Part shown: piece after piece, positions 1-6,285 of the stretch
Layout of the letters: every line of letters starts with the position of its first letter
How positions within the stretch are numbered: position 1 is the stretch's first letter
Origin: RUG626 sp964411785
GTDB taxonomy: Bacteria; Bacillota; Clostridia; Oscillospirales; Oscillospiraceae
Direction of reading: 5' to 3'
Assembly (NCBI GenBank): GCA_964411785.1
Contig: CAYPMJ010000068.1
Location: forward strand, 1-10,358
Length of the DNA stretch: 10,358 bases
The notes under the pieces: model-generated
What the model saw: only the letters and a program-made list of their open reading frames with translations
Told to the model about the DNA's origin: nothing
Databases searched by the model: none
Made by a program: the position numbers and the translations under genes

Positions 1-421
1 CACAGGTTATATAACTCTGATAGACGACTGCTACAACGCAAATCCGAACTCCATGGCAGCAGCCATACGGTCGCTCAGCTCAATACGGTCACTTAGCGTG
101 TCACCCCATGGAAACCGGGTGGCAGTTCTGGGCGACATGAAGGAGCTGGGCGCGGACTCATCGGAGCTGCACCGGGCGGTGGGAGAGCTTGCTGCACAAA
201 GAGGCATAGATATTCTGGTGGCCTGTGGTGAGGAGGCAAAGTCCATATACGACGGTTATGTGGCGGCAGGAGGAGGAAAGGCGCTGTATTACCTCACAAA
301 GGAGGATCTGATATGCGACCTTTCACGCCACGTTGGGGCAGGGGATGTGGTACTGGTCAAGGCGTCCCACAGTATGGGCTTTGACGAGGTAGTGAACAGA
401 TTGCGCCGTATGCGTAAATGA
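1..421 (+). CDS. murF: UDP-N-acetylmuramoyl-tripeptide--D-alanyl-D-alanine ligase, C-terminal part (5' end outside window)
   Basis: MurF ligates D-Ala-D-Ala to the UDP-MurNAc-tripeptide with ATP hydrolysis, the last cytoplasmic step of peptidoglycan precursor synthesis. The open frame enters at base 2 and runs to TGA at 419-421, giving about 139 residues of a protein usually near 450. The segment begins with the IDDCYNANPNSM block at the end of the central ATP-grasp-like Mur domain. This is followed by the RVAVLGDMKELG block that opens the C-terminal domain, and by a closing VLVKASHSMGFDEVV stretch (the family's G-S-x-x-x-x-hydrophobic ending). The ATG at base 53 is internal, not a start, because homologous sequence continues upstream of it to the window edge. 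No canonical terminator follows. Identity is secure from the motifs; the Mur central domain and P-loop are not visible because of truncation. Confidence 0.95.
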   Translation, partial: TGYITLIDDCYNANPNSMAAAIRSLSSIRSLSVSPHGNRVAVLGDMKELGADSSELHRAVGELAAQRGIDILVACGEEAKSIYDGYVAAGGGKALYYLTKEDLICDLSRHVGAGDVVLVKASHSMGFDEVVNRLRRMRK

Positions 422-484
422 CGGGGAGCCGGCGCTTCAATGACGGGCAGCACCTGAAAGACACTTTAGCGCCAGTTTAATTTA

Positions 485-590
485 AAGCGAAAACTTCCTG
501 ATAACTGCACAAAGGCTGCAACACACCTGGATTGTGGCCGCGCCGACGCGATGCGCTCTTTTGTGCCGTTTCGCTTCTTAAATAATCAGG
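485..590 (+). other. Candidate folded RNA element: nested stems with possible pseudoknot, in the murF-valS gap
   Basis: The 270-base gap between murF and valS holds unusually ordered self-complementarity. An 8-bp perfect outer pairing joins 485-492 with 569-576. Inside it, 507-515 pairs with 558-566 (9 bp including one G-U). CCTGAT at 497-502, in the 14-base asymmetric bulge between the two left arms, is complementary to ATCAGG at 585-590 outside the outer stem, so an H-type pseudoknot is geometrically possible. No U-run follows, so it does not look like an ordinary intrinsic terminator of murF. No upstream promoter is evident, so it would be expressed only by read-through from murF. Each stem alone could occur by chance; the nested arrangement is what draws attention. 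Confidence 0.25.
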
Positions 591-640
591 TCACATCTCT
601 TTACAACGCAAAAAAGCGGGATTTAAATAGTCTTTTGCTC

Positions 641-670
641 TTGACATGAGCAGACATTATGTGACATAGT
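641..670 (+). promoter_or_regulatory. Putative sigma-A promoter of valS
   Basis: A perfect TTGACA -35 box lies at 641-646. The best -10 candidate is CATAGT at 665-670 (4 of 6 matches to TATAAT) with an 18-base spacer. Transcription would start near 677, only about 15 bases before the valS ATG and just ahead of its GGAGG, leaving an unusually short leader. If this is the functional promoter, it leaves no room for a T-box leader, which many Firmicute aminoacyl-tRNA synthetase genes carry. The -10 box is weak, so the exact start is uncertain. Confidence 0.55.
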
Positions 671-681
671 CTTGAAAATTT

Positions 682-686
682 GGAGG
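682..686 (+). promoter_or_regulatory. Ribosome binding site fixing the valS start
   Basis: GGAGG sits 5 bases before the ATG at 692. This decides against the in-frame TTG at 680, which overlaps the Shine-Dalgarno region itself and would add four residues without any ribosome binding site of its own. Confidence 0.85.
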
Positions 687-691
687 AACAT

Positions 692-3301
692 ATGAAAGAA
701 CTGCCAAAGCTTTACGATCCGAAGTCGGTGGAGAAGAAAATCTACGATATGTGGATGGATCGGAATTACTTCCACGCTGAACGCGACCCGGCGAAGAAGC
801 CCTTCACCATTGTGATACCGCCGCCAAACGTGACAGGGCAGCTGCACCTGGGACACGCCTTCGACGAGACAATTCAGGATGTGCTGATCCGCTATAAACG
901 GATGAAGGGATACTCAGCTCTGTGGCTGCCTGGATACGACCATGCAGGGATCGCCACACAGATCAAGGTGGAGGAAAACCTGCGCAAGGAAGAGGGCCTG
1001 ACACGCTTTGACCTGGGCCGTGACGGATTTCTGGAGCGGGTCTGGGACTGGAAGTCCCGCTATGGTGACAGGATAGTCTCGCAGCTGAAGGCCCTGGGCT
1101 CCTCCTGTGACTGGGAACGTCAGCGGTTCACTATGGACAGCGGATGCAGTAAGGCTGTGCGGGAGGTATTCTGCTCGCTCTATGAAAAGGGCCTTATATA
1201 TAAGGGAAAGCGGATAATAAACTGGTGTCCCCACTGCACCACGGCGCTGTCGGACGCGGAGGTGGAGTACCAGGAGAAGCCCGGAAAGCTCTGGTATCTG
1301 AGATACCCCCTCTCTGATGGCTCCGGGGATGTGATAGTCGCCACAACACGTCCGGAGACCATGCTTGGTGACTCAGGCGTCGCGGTAAACCCCGATGACG
1401 AGAGATACAGGGACTTAGTCGGCAAGACCTGCATTCTGCCGCTGGTGGGCAGAGAGCTTCCCATAGTGGCGGATGAGTATGTGGACAAGACATTCGGCAC
1501 AGGCTGCGTGAAAATGACTCCGTGCCACGACCCCAACGACTTTGAGGTGGGACTCCGGCACGGCCTTGAGCAGATCCTCGTGATAGACGGCGAGGGAAGG
1601 ATCATCAACGGCGGAAAGTATGACGGTCTTGACAGGTATGAGGCCAGGAAAGCGATCCTTGCAGATCTGGAGGTCGGCAGATATCTTGTGAAGACGGAGG
1701 ATCACGTTCACAATGTGGGCACCTGCTACCGCTGCCATTCAGACGTGGAGCCGCTGGCCTCGGATCAGTGGTTTGTAAAGATGGAGCCGCTGGCCCGTGA
1801 CGCGATACGGGCGGTTGAGGATGGAGAGATCAGGTTTGTGCCTGATCGTTTTGCCAAGACGTACCTCAACTGGATGCGTGGAGTCAAGGACTGGTGCATT
1901 TCCCGTCAGCTCTGGTGGGGCCACCAGATACCGGCATGGACCTGCCGGGAATGTGGTCATATCACGGTGTCCCGTCAGGATCCGACTGAGTGCGAGTGCT
2001 GCCACTCATCGAATATCGAGCGCGACCCGGACGTACTTGATACCTGGTTTTCCTCCGCACTGTGGCCCTTTGAAACACTGGGCTGGCCTGAGGAGACGGA
2101 GGACTTCAGATATTTCTATCCCACGGATGTGCTTGTGACAGGCTATGACATCATCTTCTTCTGGGTCGCCAGAATGATATTCTCCGGCCTGGAGCATACG
2201 GGTAAGCCCCCATTCCACACCGTTCTGATACACGGCCTCATACGCGATCCCGAGGGGAAGAAGATGTCCAAGTCCGCCGGCAACGGTGTAGACCCCATTG
2301 AGATGATAGAACAGTATGGCGCTGACGCGCTTCGCTTCAATATCATTACCGGCAACTCTCCTGGAAATGACACCCGCTTCTATAAAGAGCGCTGTGAGGC
2401 GATGCGGAACTTTGCGAATAAGATATGGAACGCCTCACGGTTTGTGATGATGAATCTTACTGTCACTGACTGCCGGCTGCCGGATGACCTGGAGATGCCG
2501 GACAGGTGGATACTCTCGAAGCTGAACACGCTGATCCGGGAGGTGACAGATAACATTGAACGGTATGAGCTCGGCATTGCAGCTCAGAAGATATATGATT
2601 TCATCTGGGACACATTCTGCGACTGGTATATAGAGCTGACAAAACCGCGCCTTGCGGACGGAAACGAGGATGTGCAGCGCGTGCTGCTGTATACACTGAC
2701 GGAGCTTTTAAGGCTGCTTCACCCCTTCATGCCCTTTATAACGGAGGAGATATATCAGGCGCTTCCTCACAGCGGAGAGGCCCTGATAATTGAGCCCTAT
2801 CCGGTGTACAGAGAGGAGCTGTCATTTCCCGGGGACGAAGCGGACTTTGAGGCAGTGATGGAGGCGGTGAAGGCGGTGCGCAGCCGCCGGGCGGGGATGA
2901 ATGTACCGCCATCCAGGCATCCGCACCTTATTGTGGCTACGGGGCTGACGGAGGCGTTTCAGAGCGCGGTCGTGTATCTGAAAAAGCTTGCCTACGCGGG
3001 GGATGTGACGATCACGGACAGGGAGCCGGAGAATGTGGAGGACATGGTGACTGTCGTGACAGACAAGGCGCGTCTGTATATGCCGATGAATGAGCTGGTG
3101 GACGTACAGAAAGAGCGTGAGCGGCTTCAGAAGGAGATATCCAAGGCAGAGGGACAGCTGCAGAGTCAGGAGCGGAAGCTTCAGAATGAGGCCTTTGTCA
3201 CGCGGGCTCCACAGGCAGTGGTAGAGGCAGAGCGCGTGAAGGCGGAACAGCTGAAAGCGCTGATAGAGAATCTCCAGGGCACTTTGAAAGCTCTTGGCTG
3301 A
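692..3301 (+). CDS. valS: Valyl-tRNA synthetase
   Basis: Class I aminoacyl-tRNA synthetase that charges tRNA-Val and edits misactivated threonine. The 869-residue protein is full length for bacterial ValRS. The HIGH-type signature HLGH is at about residues 52-55, preceded by PPPNVTG. The CP1 editing domain is marked by ATTRPET at about 217-223. Cysteine pairs (CPHC, CYRC, CREC, CECC) lie in and after the insertion. DPDVLDTWFSSALWPF is a ValRS hallmark, and KMSKS is at 524-528. An anticodon-binding helical domain follows, and the last 70 or so residues form the charged coiled-coil arm typical of ValRS, which contacts tRNA. The gene has its own promoter-like sequence and strong ribosome binding site. 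It is not followed by folC, the usual neighbour in Bacillus. No catalytic motif is missing. Leucyl- and isoleucyl-tRNA synthetases are excluded by the ValRS-specific motifs and the C-terminal coiled coil. Confidence 0.98.
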   Translation: MKELPKLYDPKSVEKKIYDMWMDRNYFHAERDPAKKPFTIVIPPPNVTGQLHLGHAFDETIQDVLIRYKRMKGYSALWLPGYDHAGIATQIKVEENLRKEEGLTRFDLGRDGFLERVWDWKSRYGDRIVSQLKALGSSCDWERQRFTMDSGCSKAVREVFCSLYEKGLIYKGKRIINWCPHCTTALSDAEVEYQEKPGKLWYLRYPLSDGSGDVIVATTRPETMLGDSGVAVNPDDERYRDLVGKTCILPLVGRELPIVADEYVDKTFGTGCVKMTPCHDPNDFEVGLRHGLEQILVIDGEGRIINGGKYDGLDRYEARKAILADLEVGRYLVKTEDHVHNVGTCYRCHSDVEPLASDQWFVKMEPLARDAIRAVEDGEIRFVPDRFAKTYLNWMRGVKDWCISRQLWWGHQIPAWTCRECGHITVSRQDPTECECCHSSNIERDPDVLDTWFSSALWPFETLGWPEETEDFRYFYPTDVLVTGYDIIFFWVARMIFSGLEHTGKPPFHTVLIHGLIRDPEGKKMSKSAGNGVDPIEMIEQYGADALRFNIITGNSPGNDTRFYKERCEAMRNFANKIWNASRFVMMNLTVTDCRLPDDLEMPDRWILSKLNTLIREVTDNIERYELGIAAQKIYDFIWDTFCDWYIELTKPRLADGNEDVQRVLLYTLTELLRLLHPFMPFITEEIYQALPHSGEALIIEPYPVYREELSFPGDEADFEAVMEAVKAVRSRRAGMNVPPSRHPHLIVATGLTEAFQSAVVYLKKLAYAGDVTITDREPENVEDMVTVVTDKARLYMPMNELVDVQKERERLQKEISKAEGQLQSQERKLQNEAFVTRAPQAVVEAERVKAEQLKALIENLQGTLKALG

Positions 3302-3370
3302 ACAGAAAAAGAAAATAGTAAAAAATGATCAGAGCGGCGGAATCTGGCAGAATTTTACTCAGATAGCAAT

Positions 3371-3413
3371 TATAATGACCCATGTACATAAGACGTACAT
3401 GGGTCAAATTATA
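3371..3413 (+). repeat. Perfect 12-bp inverted repeat over a TATAAT, upstream of spoIIAA
   Basis: The arms TGACCCATGTAC (3376-3387) and GTACATGGGTCA (3395-3406) are perfectly complementary around a 7-base centre. The pairing can extend by five more A/T pairs (3371-3375 with 3409-3413) across a 2-base bulge. The sequence after the right arm is AAATTATACT, not a U-run, so neither strand offers a canonical intrinsic terminator. A TATAAT at 3371-3376 touches the left arm, but no matching -35 is seen 17 bases upstream. The region around AGAATTT (3349-3355) only weakly resembles a sigma-H -35 element, the type that drives spoIIA in Bacillus. It could be a valS terminator with a degenerate tail, or an operator at the spoIIA start point. 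Confidence 0.6.
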
Positions 3414-3450
3414 CTACCAGGGGAAAAAGCAGGGGAAAAAGGAGCAGAAG

Positions 3451-3765
3451 ATGAAGATCACATCGTCGGAAAAGGGCGGAAGGCTGGTTCTGTACCTCTC
3501 TGGGGAGCTGGACCATCACGAGGCGCGCGGGCTGGCCCGTGAAATAGGAGAGAGGCTTGAGACTGCAATGCCGCGGGACTGTGTGCTGGATCTGCGGGAG
3601 GTGCGGTTTATGGACTCATCAGGAGTAGCAGTGATACTGCGGGCGTACAAGCGGATGACACAGCTTGGCGGGCGGCTGCGGGTGGAGAACGTGCCGGACC
3701 AGCCCATGCGGGTATTGGATGCTTCCGGAATAGACCGGCTCATGGTCGTAACGATGCTTCGCTGA
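3451..3765 (+). CDS. spoIIAA: Anti-sigma F factor antagonist SpoIIAA
   Basis: STAS-domain protein of 104 residues that, when unphosphorylated, binds SpoIIAB and frees sigma-F in the forespore. The diagnostic GELDHH stretch is at residues 18-23. The phosphorylation loop MDSSGVAVIL is at 54-63; by alignment with Bacillus SpoIIAA Ser58, the phospho-acceptor is Ser56. The start is set at 3451 because AAAAAGGAG (ending at 3444) lies 6 bases before it. An earlier in-frame ATG at 3382 lies inside the palindrome, has no ribosome binding site, and would add a basic extension absent from the family. It is the first gene of the three-gene forespore operon and is followed after 28 bases by spoIIAB. dacF, which heads the operon in Bacillus, is absent. 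General anti-anti-sigma factors such as RsbV share the fold, but the neighbours settle the identity. Confidence 0.96.
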   Translation: MKITSSEKGGRLVLYLSGELDHHEARGLAREIGERLETAMPRDCVLDLREVRFMDSSGVAVILRAYKRMTQLGGRLRVENVPDQPMRVLDASGIDRLMVVTMLR

Positions 3766-3793
3766 GCGTCCCCGGAGAAGGAGAAAGCAGAAT

Positions 3794-4234
3794 ATGCAAG
3801 AGCTGAACAGCATGAAGCTGGAATTTCCATCCCACTCGGCAAATGAGGCGTTTGCCAGGAGCGCGGTGGCTGCGTTTGCTTCGCAGCTGGACATGACGCT
3901 CACAGAGCTGGGGGACATCAAGACGGCAGTTTCGGAGGCAGTGACGAACTGTATAGTACACGCGTACCCTGACGCGCTTGGAACAGTGACAATCCGGGCG
4001 CGGATAATGGAGGGGGATTTGCTGGAGGTGGTGGTAAAGGACAGAGGCCGTGGAATAGAGGACATCGCCAAGGCGCGGGAGCCGCTGTATACGACGGGCG
4101 GCGAGGACCGCAGCGGCATGGGATTCACGATAATGGAGAGCTTCATGGATACGCTGCGGGTGCGATCCAGGCCCGGGAGCGGGACAACGGTAATCATGAG
4201 GAAACGCGTAAACAGGAGGACGGTGGGACGATGA
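3794..4234 (+). CDS. spoIIAB: Anti-sigma F factor / serine kinase SpoIIAB
   Basis: GHKL-family protein kinase of 146 residues that binds and inhibits sigma-F and phosphorylates SpoIIAA. The N-box is SEAVTNCIVHAY (47-58, with E48 and N52 as the expected catalytic and magnesium-binding residues). The G1 box is DRGRGI (83-88) and the G2 box is RSGMGFTIME (106-115). PLYTTGG (97-103) fits the ATP-lid. These match the family order, and the NEAFAR and AAFASQLD segments are typical of SpoIIAB. AAGGAG at 3778-3783 lies 10 bases before the chosen ATG. A second ATG at 3812 would shorten the N-terminus by six residues and cannot be excluded. The last codons overlap the sigF start as ATGA, implying translational coupling and hence matched amounts of inhibitor and sigma factor. 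Confidence 0.96.
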   Translation: MQELNSMKLEFPSHSANEAFARSAVAAFASQLDMTLTELGDIKTAVSEAVTNCIVHAYPDALGTVTIRARIMEGDLLEVVVKDRGRGIEDIAKAREPLYTTGGEDRSGMGFTIMESFMDTLRVRSRPGSGTTVIMRKRVNRRTVGR

Positions 4235-4938
4235 CCGGCACTCCGAAGGAGCTACTGGACGCCGCCCGATCCGGTGACAAGGACGCCACGGAGCAGATGA
4301 TCAGGGAGAACTCCGGACTTATCTGGAGCGTCGCGCGGCACTTCTTCAACCGTGGGGTTGACGCGGACGATCTGTATCAGCTGGGGTGTGTGGGCTTCAT
4401 AAAGGCGGTGCGTGGGTTTGACGACTCCTTCGGCACGCGGTTTTCAACCTATGCCGTGCCAAAGATATCCGGGGAGATAAGGCGATTTCTGCGAGACGAC
4501 GGAGCGATAAAGGTGAGCCGCAGCGTCAAGGAGCGGGCAGGGGCGATACGGCTTGCAAGGCTGTCGCTTGAACAGGAGCTTGGACGTGAGCCGACTCTCC
4601 GTGAGCTGTCGGAGCGGACCGGAATGGAACCGGAGGACATTGCCGCGTGTGAAACGGCGGTGTGTCCATCGGACTCTCTTCAGCGGGAGAGCGGTGAGGA
4701 CGGTTTCACCCTTATGGAGACACTGGGGGACTCCAGCCAGGAGGAGAAGCTTCTGGAGCATGTGGCATTGAAGGAGGCAATAGGGCGGCTCCCGGAGCGT
4801 GAACGCATGGCGGTTGTACTTCGATATTTCCACGGCCTCACCCAATCGGCCGCTGCACGCATTATGGGTGTCTCACAGGTGCAGGTGTCCAGACTTGAAA
4901 AACGAGCCGTATGTCACCTGCGGGAGGAGCTTAAATAG
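4231..4938 (+). CDS. sigF: RNA polymerase sporulation sigma factor sigma-F (SpoIIAC)
   Basis: Sigma-70 family factor of 235 residues that directs the first forespore-specific transcription. Region 2 runs through about residues 27-91, with DADDLYQLGCVGFIKAV (44-60, core binding) and FSTYAVPKISGEIRRFLRDD (71-90, -10 recognition and melting). Region 3 includes REPTLRELSERTG. Region 4 ends with LPERER and a helix-turn-helix at about 203-226 for -35 recognition. The length and position directly after spoIIAB distinguish it from the paralogue sigma-G. AGGAGG at 4214-4219 precedes the ATG by 11 bases, and the ATG overlaps the spoIIAB stop by 4 bases. The operon ends here: no spoVA genes follow. The TAG stop is embedded in the following hairpin. 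Confidence 0.96.
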   Translation: MTGTPKELLDAARSGDKDATEQMIRENSGLIWSVARHFFNRGVDADDLYQLGCVGFIKAVRGFDDSFGTRFSTYAVPKISGEIRRFLRDDGAIKVSRSVKERAGAIRLARLSLEQELGREPTLRELSERTGMEPEDIAACETAVCPSDSLQRESGEDGFTLMETLGDSSQEEKLLEHVALKEAIGRLPERERMAVVLRYFHGLTQSAAARIMGVSQVQVSRLEKRAVCHLREELK

Positions 4939-4976
4939 ACACTTTCCAGCGGGACCTCGCCGGAAAGTGTCTATTT
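4933..4976 (+). terminator. Probable intrinsic terminator of the spoIIA operon, overlapping the sigF stop codon
   Basis: AAATAGACACTTTCC (4933-4947) pairs perfectly over 15 bp with GGAAAGTGTCTATTT (4962-4976). The 14-base centre can add four more pairs (4949-4952 with 4957-4960). Only three U residues end the structure, and they lie within the stem; GAGC follows. The left arm contains the final Lys codon and the TAG stop of sigF, so a terminating ribosome would cover part of the stem. Termination may therefore be inefficient or coupled to translation. No other terminator candidate lies between sigF and the galE promoter. Confidence 0.7.
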
Positions 4977-4980
4977 GAGC

Positions 4981-5009
4981 TTGTGCATACGTTAAAAAAC
5001 TGGTATAAT
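4981..5009 (+). promoter_or_regulatory. Extended -10 promoter of galE
   Basis: A perfect TATAAT at 5004-5009 is preceded by TG at 5001-5002, giving the extended -10 form TGGTATAAT. At 17 bases upstream is TTGTGC (4981-4986), a weak -35 with only TTG conserved, as expected when the extended element compensates. Transcription would start near 5016, leaving a leader of about 64 bases before the galE ATG. Confidence 0.8.
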
Positions 5010-5013
5010 AAAC

Positions 5014-5030
5014 TAAAAGCATCGCTTTTA
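5014..5030 (+). other. Short hairpin at the 5' end of the galE leader
   Basis: TAAAAGC (5014-5020) and GCTTTTA (5024-5030) form a 7-bp stem with a 3-base loop, exactly where the galE transcript is predicted to begin. With no U-run after it, it is not a terminator. A 5'-terminal stem could stabilise the mRNA, but this is inferred from position only. Confidence 0.4.
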
Positions 5031-5079
5031 AGCGCATGGCCAATCAGCGGGTTGCACCGGGAAGAGGAGTGAAAATATA

Positions 5080-6090
5080 ATGACGATACTGGTGACAGGC
5101 GGGGCCGGATATATAGGGTCGCACACATGTGTGGAGCTGGCAGAGGCAGGGTATGAGGTGGTTATTGTGGACAACCTCATAAACTCAAGTCAGGAGGCTG
5201 TGCGCCGTGTGGAACGGATCACCGGGAAGACCATGAGGTTCCACAGGGCGGATCTGCGCGACGAGGCGTCACTTGACGCCATTTTCAGTGAGAGCCAGGT
5301 GGACGCTGTCATTCACTTTGCGGGACTGAAGGCCGTTGGGGAGTCGGTATCGAAGCCGCTTGAGTATTACGACAATAATCTCACCGGGACGCTTACGTTG
5401 TGCACAGTTATGGCAAGGCACGGCTGCCGGAATATCATTTTCAGCTCCTCCGCCACGGTATATGGGGACACAAACACTCCGCCGCTGTCTGAGGATATGC
5501 CGAGGGGCGCCTGCACAAATCCATACGGCTGGACAAAATGGATGATTGAGCAGATACTCACTGACCTGCACACTGCCGACAGCCGCTGGAACGTGACTCT
5601 GCTGAGGTATTTCAATCCCATTGGCGCACATAAGAGCGGACTCATTGGAGAGAACCCGCGCGGAATTCCAAACAATCTCCTGCCATATGTGGCCCAGGTC
5701 GCCGCCGGAAAACGTCCCTGCCTCGGAGTCTTCGGAGCGGATTATGACACCCCTGACGGAACGGGGGTACGGGACTATATTCACGTTGTGGATCTGGCCC
5801 GTGGTCACGTCATGGCACTGGGACACATGGACGGCGTCAGGATCTTCAACCTCGGAACCGGCCGCGGCTACAGTGTCCTGCAGGTGGTACACGCCTTTGA
5901 GAAGGCGTGCGGTCACTCAATTCCCTACGAAATAAAACCTCGCAGGCCCGGCGATATGGCAGTGAGCTTCAGCGATCCCGGCAAGGCCCAGCGCGAGCTT
6001 GGCTGGCGCGCCGAGCTTGGCATAGACGAGATGTGCGCCGACGCCTGGCGCTGGCAGTGCGCCAATCCCGACGGCTACGGCATGGAGTGA
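5080..6090 (+). CDS. galE: UDP-glucose 4-epimerase
   Basis: Short-chain dehydrogenase/reductase-fold enzyme of 336 residues that interconverts UDP-glucose and UDP-galactose with tightly bound NAD, serving galactose catabolism and supply of galactosyl units for surface polysaccharides. The NAD-binding GGAGYIG motif is at residues 7-13, with the acidic D31 at the end of strand 2. The FSSSATVYG segment places Ser124, and NPYGWTK gives the YxxxK pair Tyr149/Lys153. These catalytic positions fall on the same numbers as in E. coli GalE. The length is normal. GAGGAG at 5064-5069 lies 10 bases before the ATG. It has its own promoter and no other galactose genes beside it, suggesting a housekeeping or cell-surface role rather than an inducible Leloir operon. 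Related epimerases such as UDP-GlcNAc 4-epimerases are possible for substrate range, but overall similarity to GalE is strong. Confidence 0.95.
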   Translation: MTILVTGGAGYIGSHTCVELAEAGYEVVIVDNLINSSQEAVRRVERITGKTMRFHRADLRDEASLDAIFSESQVDAVIHFAGLKAVGESVSKPLEYYDNNLTGTLTLCTVMARHGCRNIIFSSSATVYGDTNTPPLSEDMPRGACTNPYGWTKWMIEQILTDLHTADSRWNVTLLRYFNPIGAHKSGLIGENPRGIPNNLLPYVAQVAAGKRPCLGVFGADYDTPDGTGVRDYIHVVDLARGHVMALGHMDGVRIFNLGTGRGYSVLQVVHAFEKACGHSIPYEIKPRRPGDMAVSFSDPGKAQRELGWRAELGIDEMCADAWRWQCANPDGYGME

Positions 6091-6146
6091 CGGGCTGCTC
6101 TTTCCAACGTCGAATGACGGGGCAAAGCCCATTATTGAAACCGGTA

Positions 6147-6190
6147 GCAGCCGCACCGCGGCCTGCGCGGGCGACAGTGGATTTTTCTCT
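6147..6190 (+). terminator. Weak terminator candidate after galE
   Basis: A GC-rich stem forms between GCAGCCGC (6147-6154) and GCGGCCTGC (6158-6166), with one bulged C and a 3-base loop. The T-rich stretch TTTTTCTCTT starts only at 6182, about 15 bases after the stem, too far for a canonical intrinsic terminator. It may be a degraded terminator or simply GC-rich spacer DNA. Confidence 0.25.
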
Positions 6191-6224
6191 TGCGCTTTAC
6201 ACATAATGATGCTATAGTTTTAAT
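6190..6224 (+). promoter_or_regulatory. Promoter region for the flavin reductase-hflX unit (two overlapping candidates)
   Basis: Candidate A: TTTACA at 6196-6201 with TTTAAT at 6219-6224, 17-base spacer, each 5 of 6 to consensus. Candidate B: TTGCGC at 6190-6195 with TATAGT at 6213-6218, 17-base spacer, with an extended -10 TG at 6210-6211. Candidate B has the same architecture as the galE promoter (poor -35, extended -10). Either gives a leader of roughly 55-65 bases. Confidence 0.6.
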
Positions 6225-6285
6225 ACGAAAGGCAGCTTTGTGGATAAAGCGACGTTTAAGGCATATTGAGATTGGAGGACAGTTC

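Noticed and set aside
421..432. 12-base identity ACGGGGAGCCGG at 421-432 and 8304-8315
   Set aside because: A few 12-base matches are expected by chance in 10 kb of GC-rich DNA, and the second copy is inside conserved yigZ coding sequence.
419..447. TGACGGG heptamer occurring twice after both the murF stop (419, 441) and the galE stop (6088, 6115)
   Set aside because: The spacing differs (22 versus 27 bases), the surrounding sequence is not alike, and a heptamer this GC-rich is not rare enough to support a dispersed repeat.
530..545. GTGGCCGCG resembling the conserved T-box sequence (GGTGG-ACCGCG) upstream of valS
   Set aside because: Two bases of the core are missing, no matching terminator/antiterminator pair or U-run follows, the sequence upstream is too short for a normal stem I with promoter, and a TTGACA promoter lies downstream of it.
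3382..3450. Upstream in-frame ATG that would lengthen SpoIIAA by 23 residues
   Set aside because: It lies inside the palindrome without a ribosome binding site, and the added residues are basic, low-complexity and absent from known SpoIIAA proteins; GGAG before 3451 supports the later start.
5269..5916. Antisense open frame of 215 codons opposite galE
   Set aside because: The plus-strand frame is a full GalE with all catalytic residues; the minus-strand frame has no recognisable motifs or ribosome binding site.
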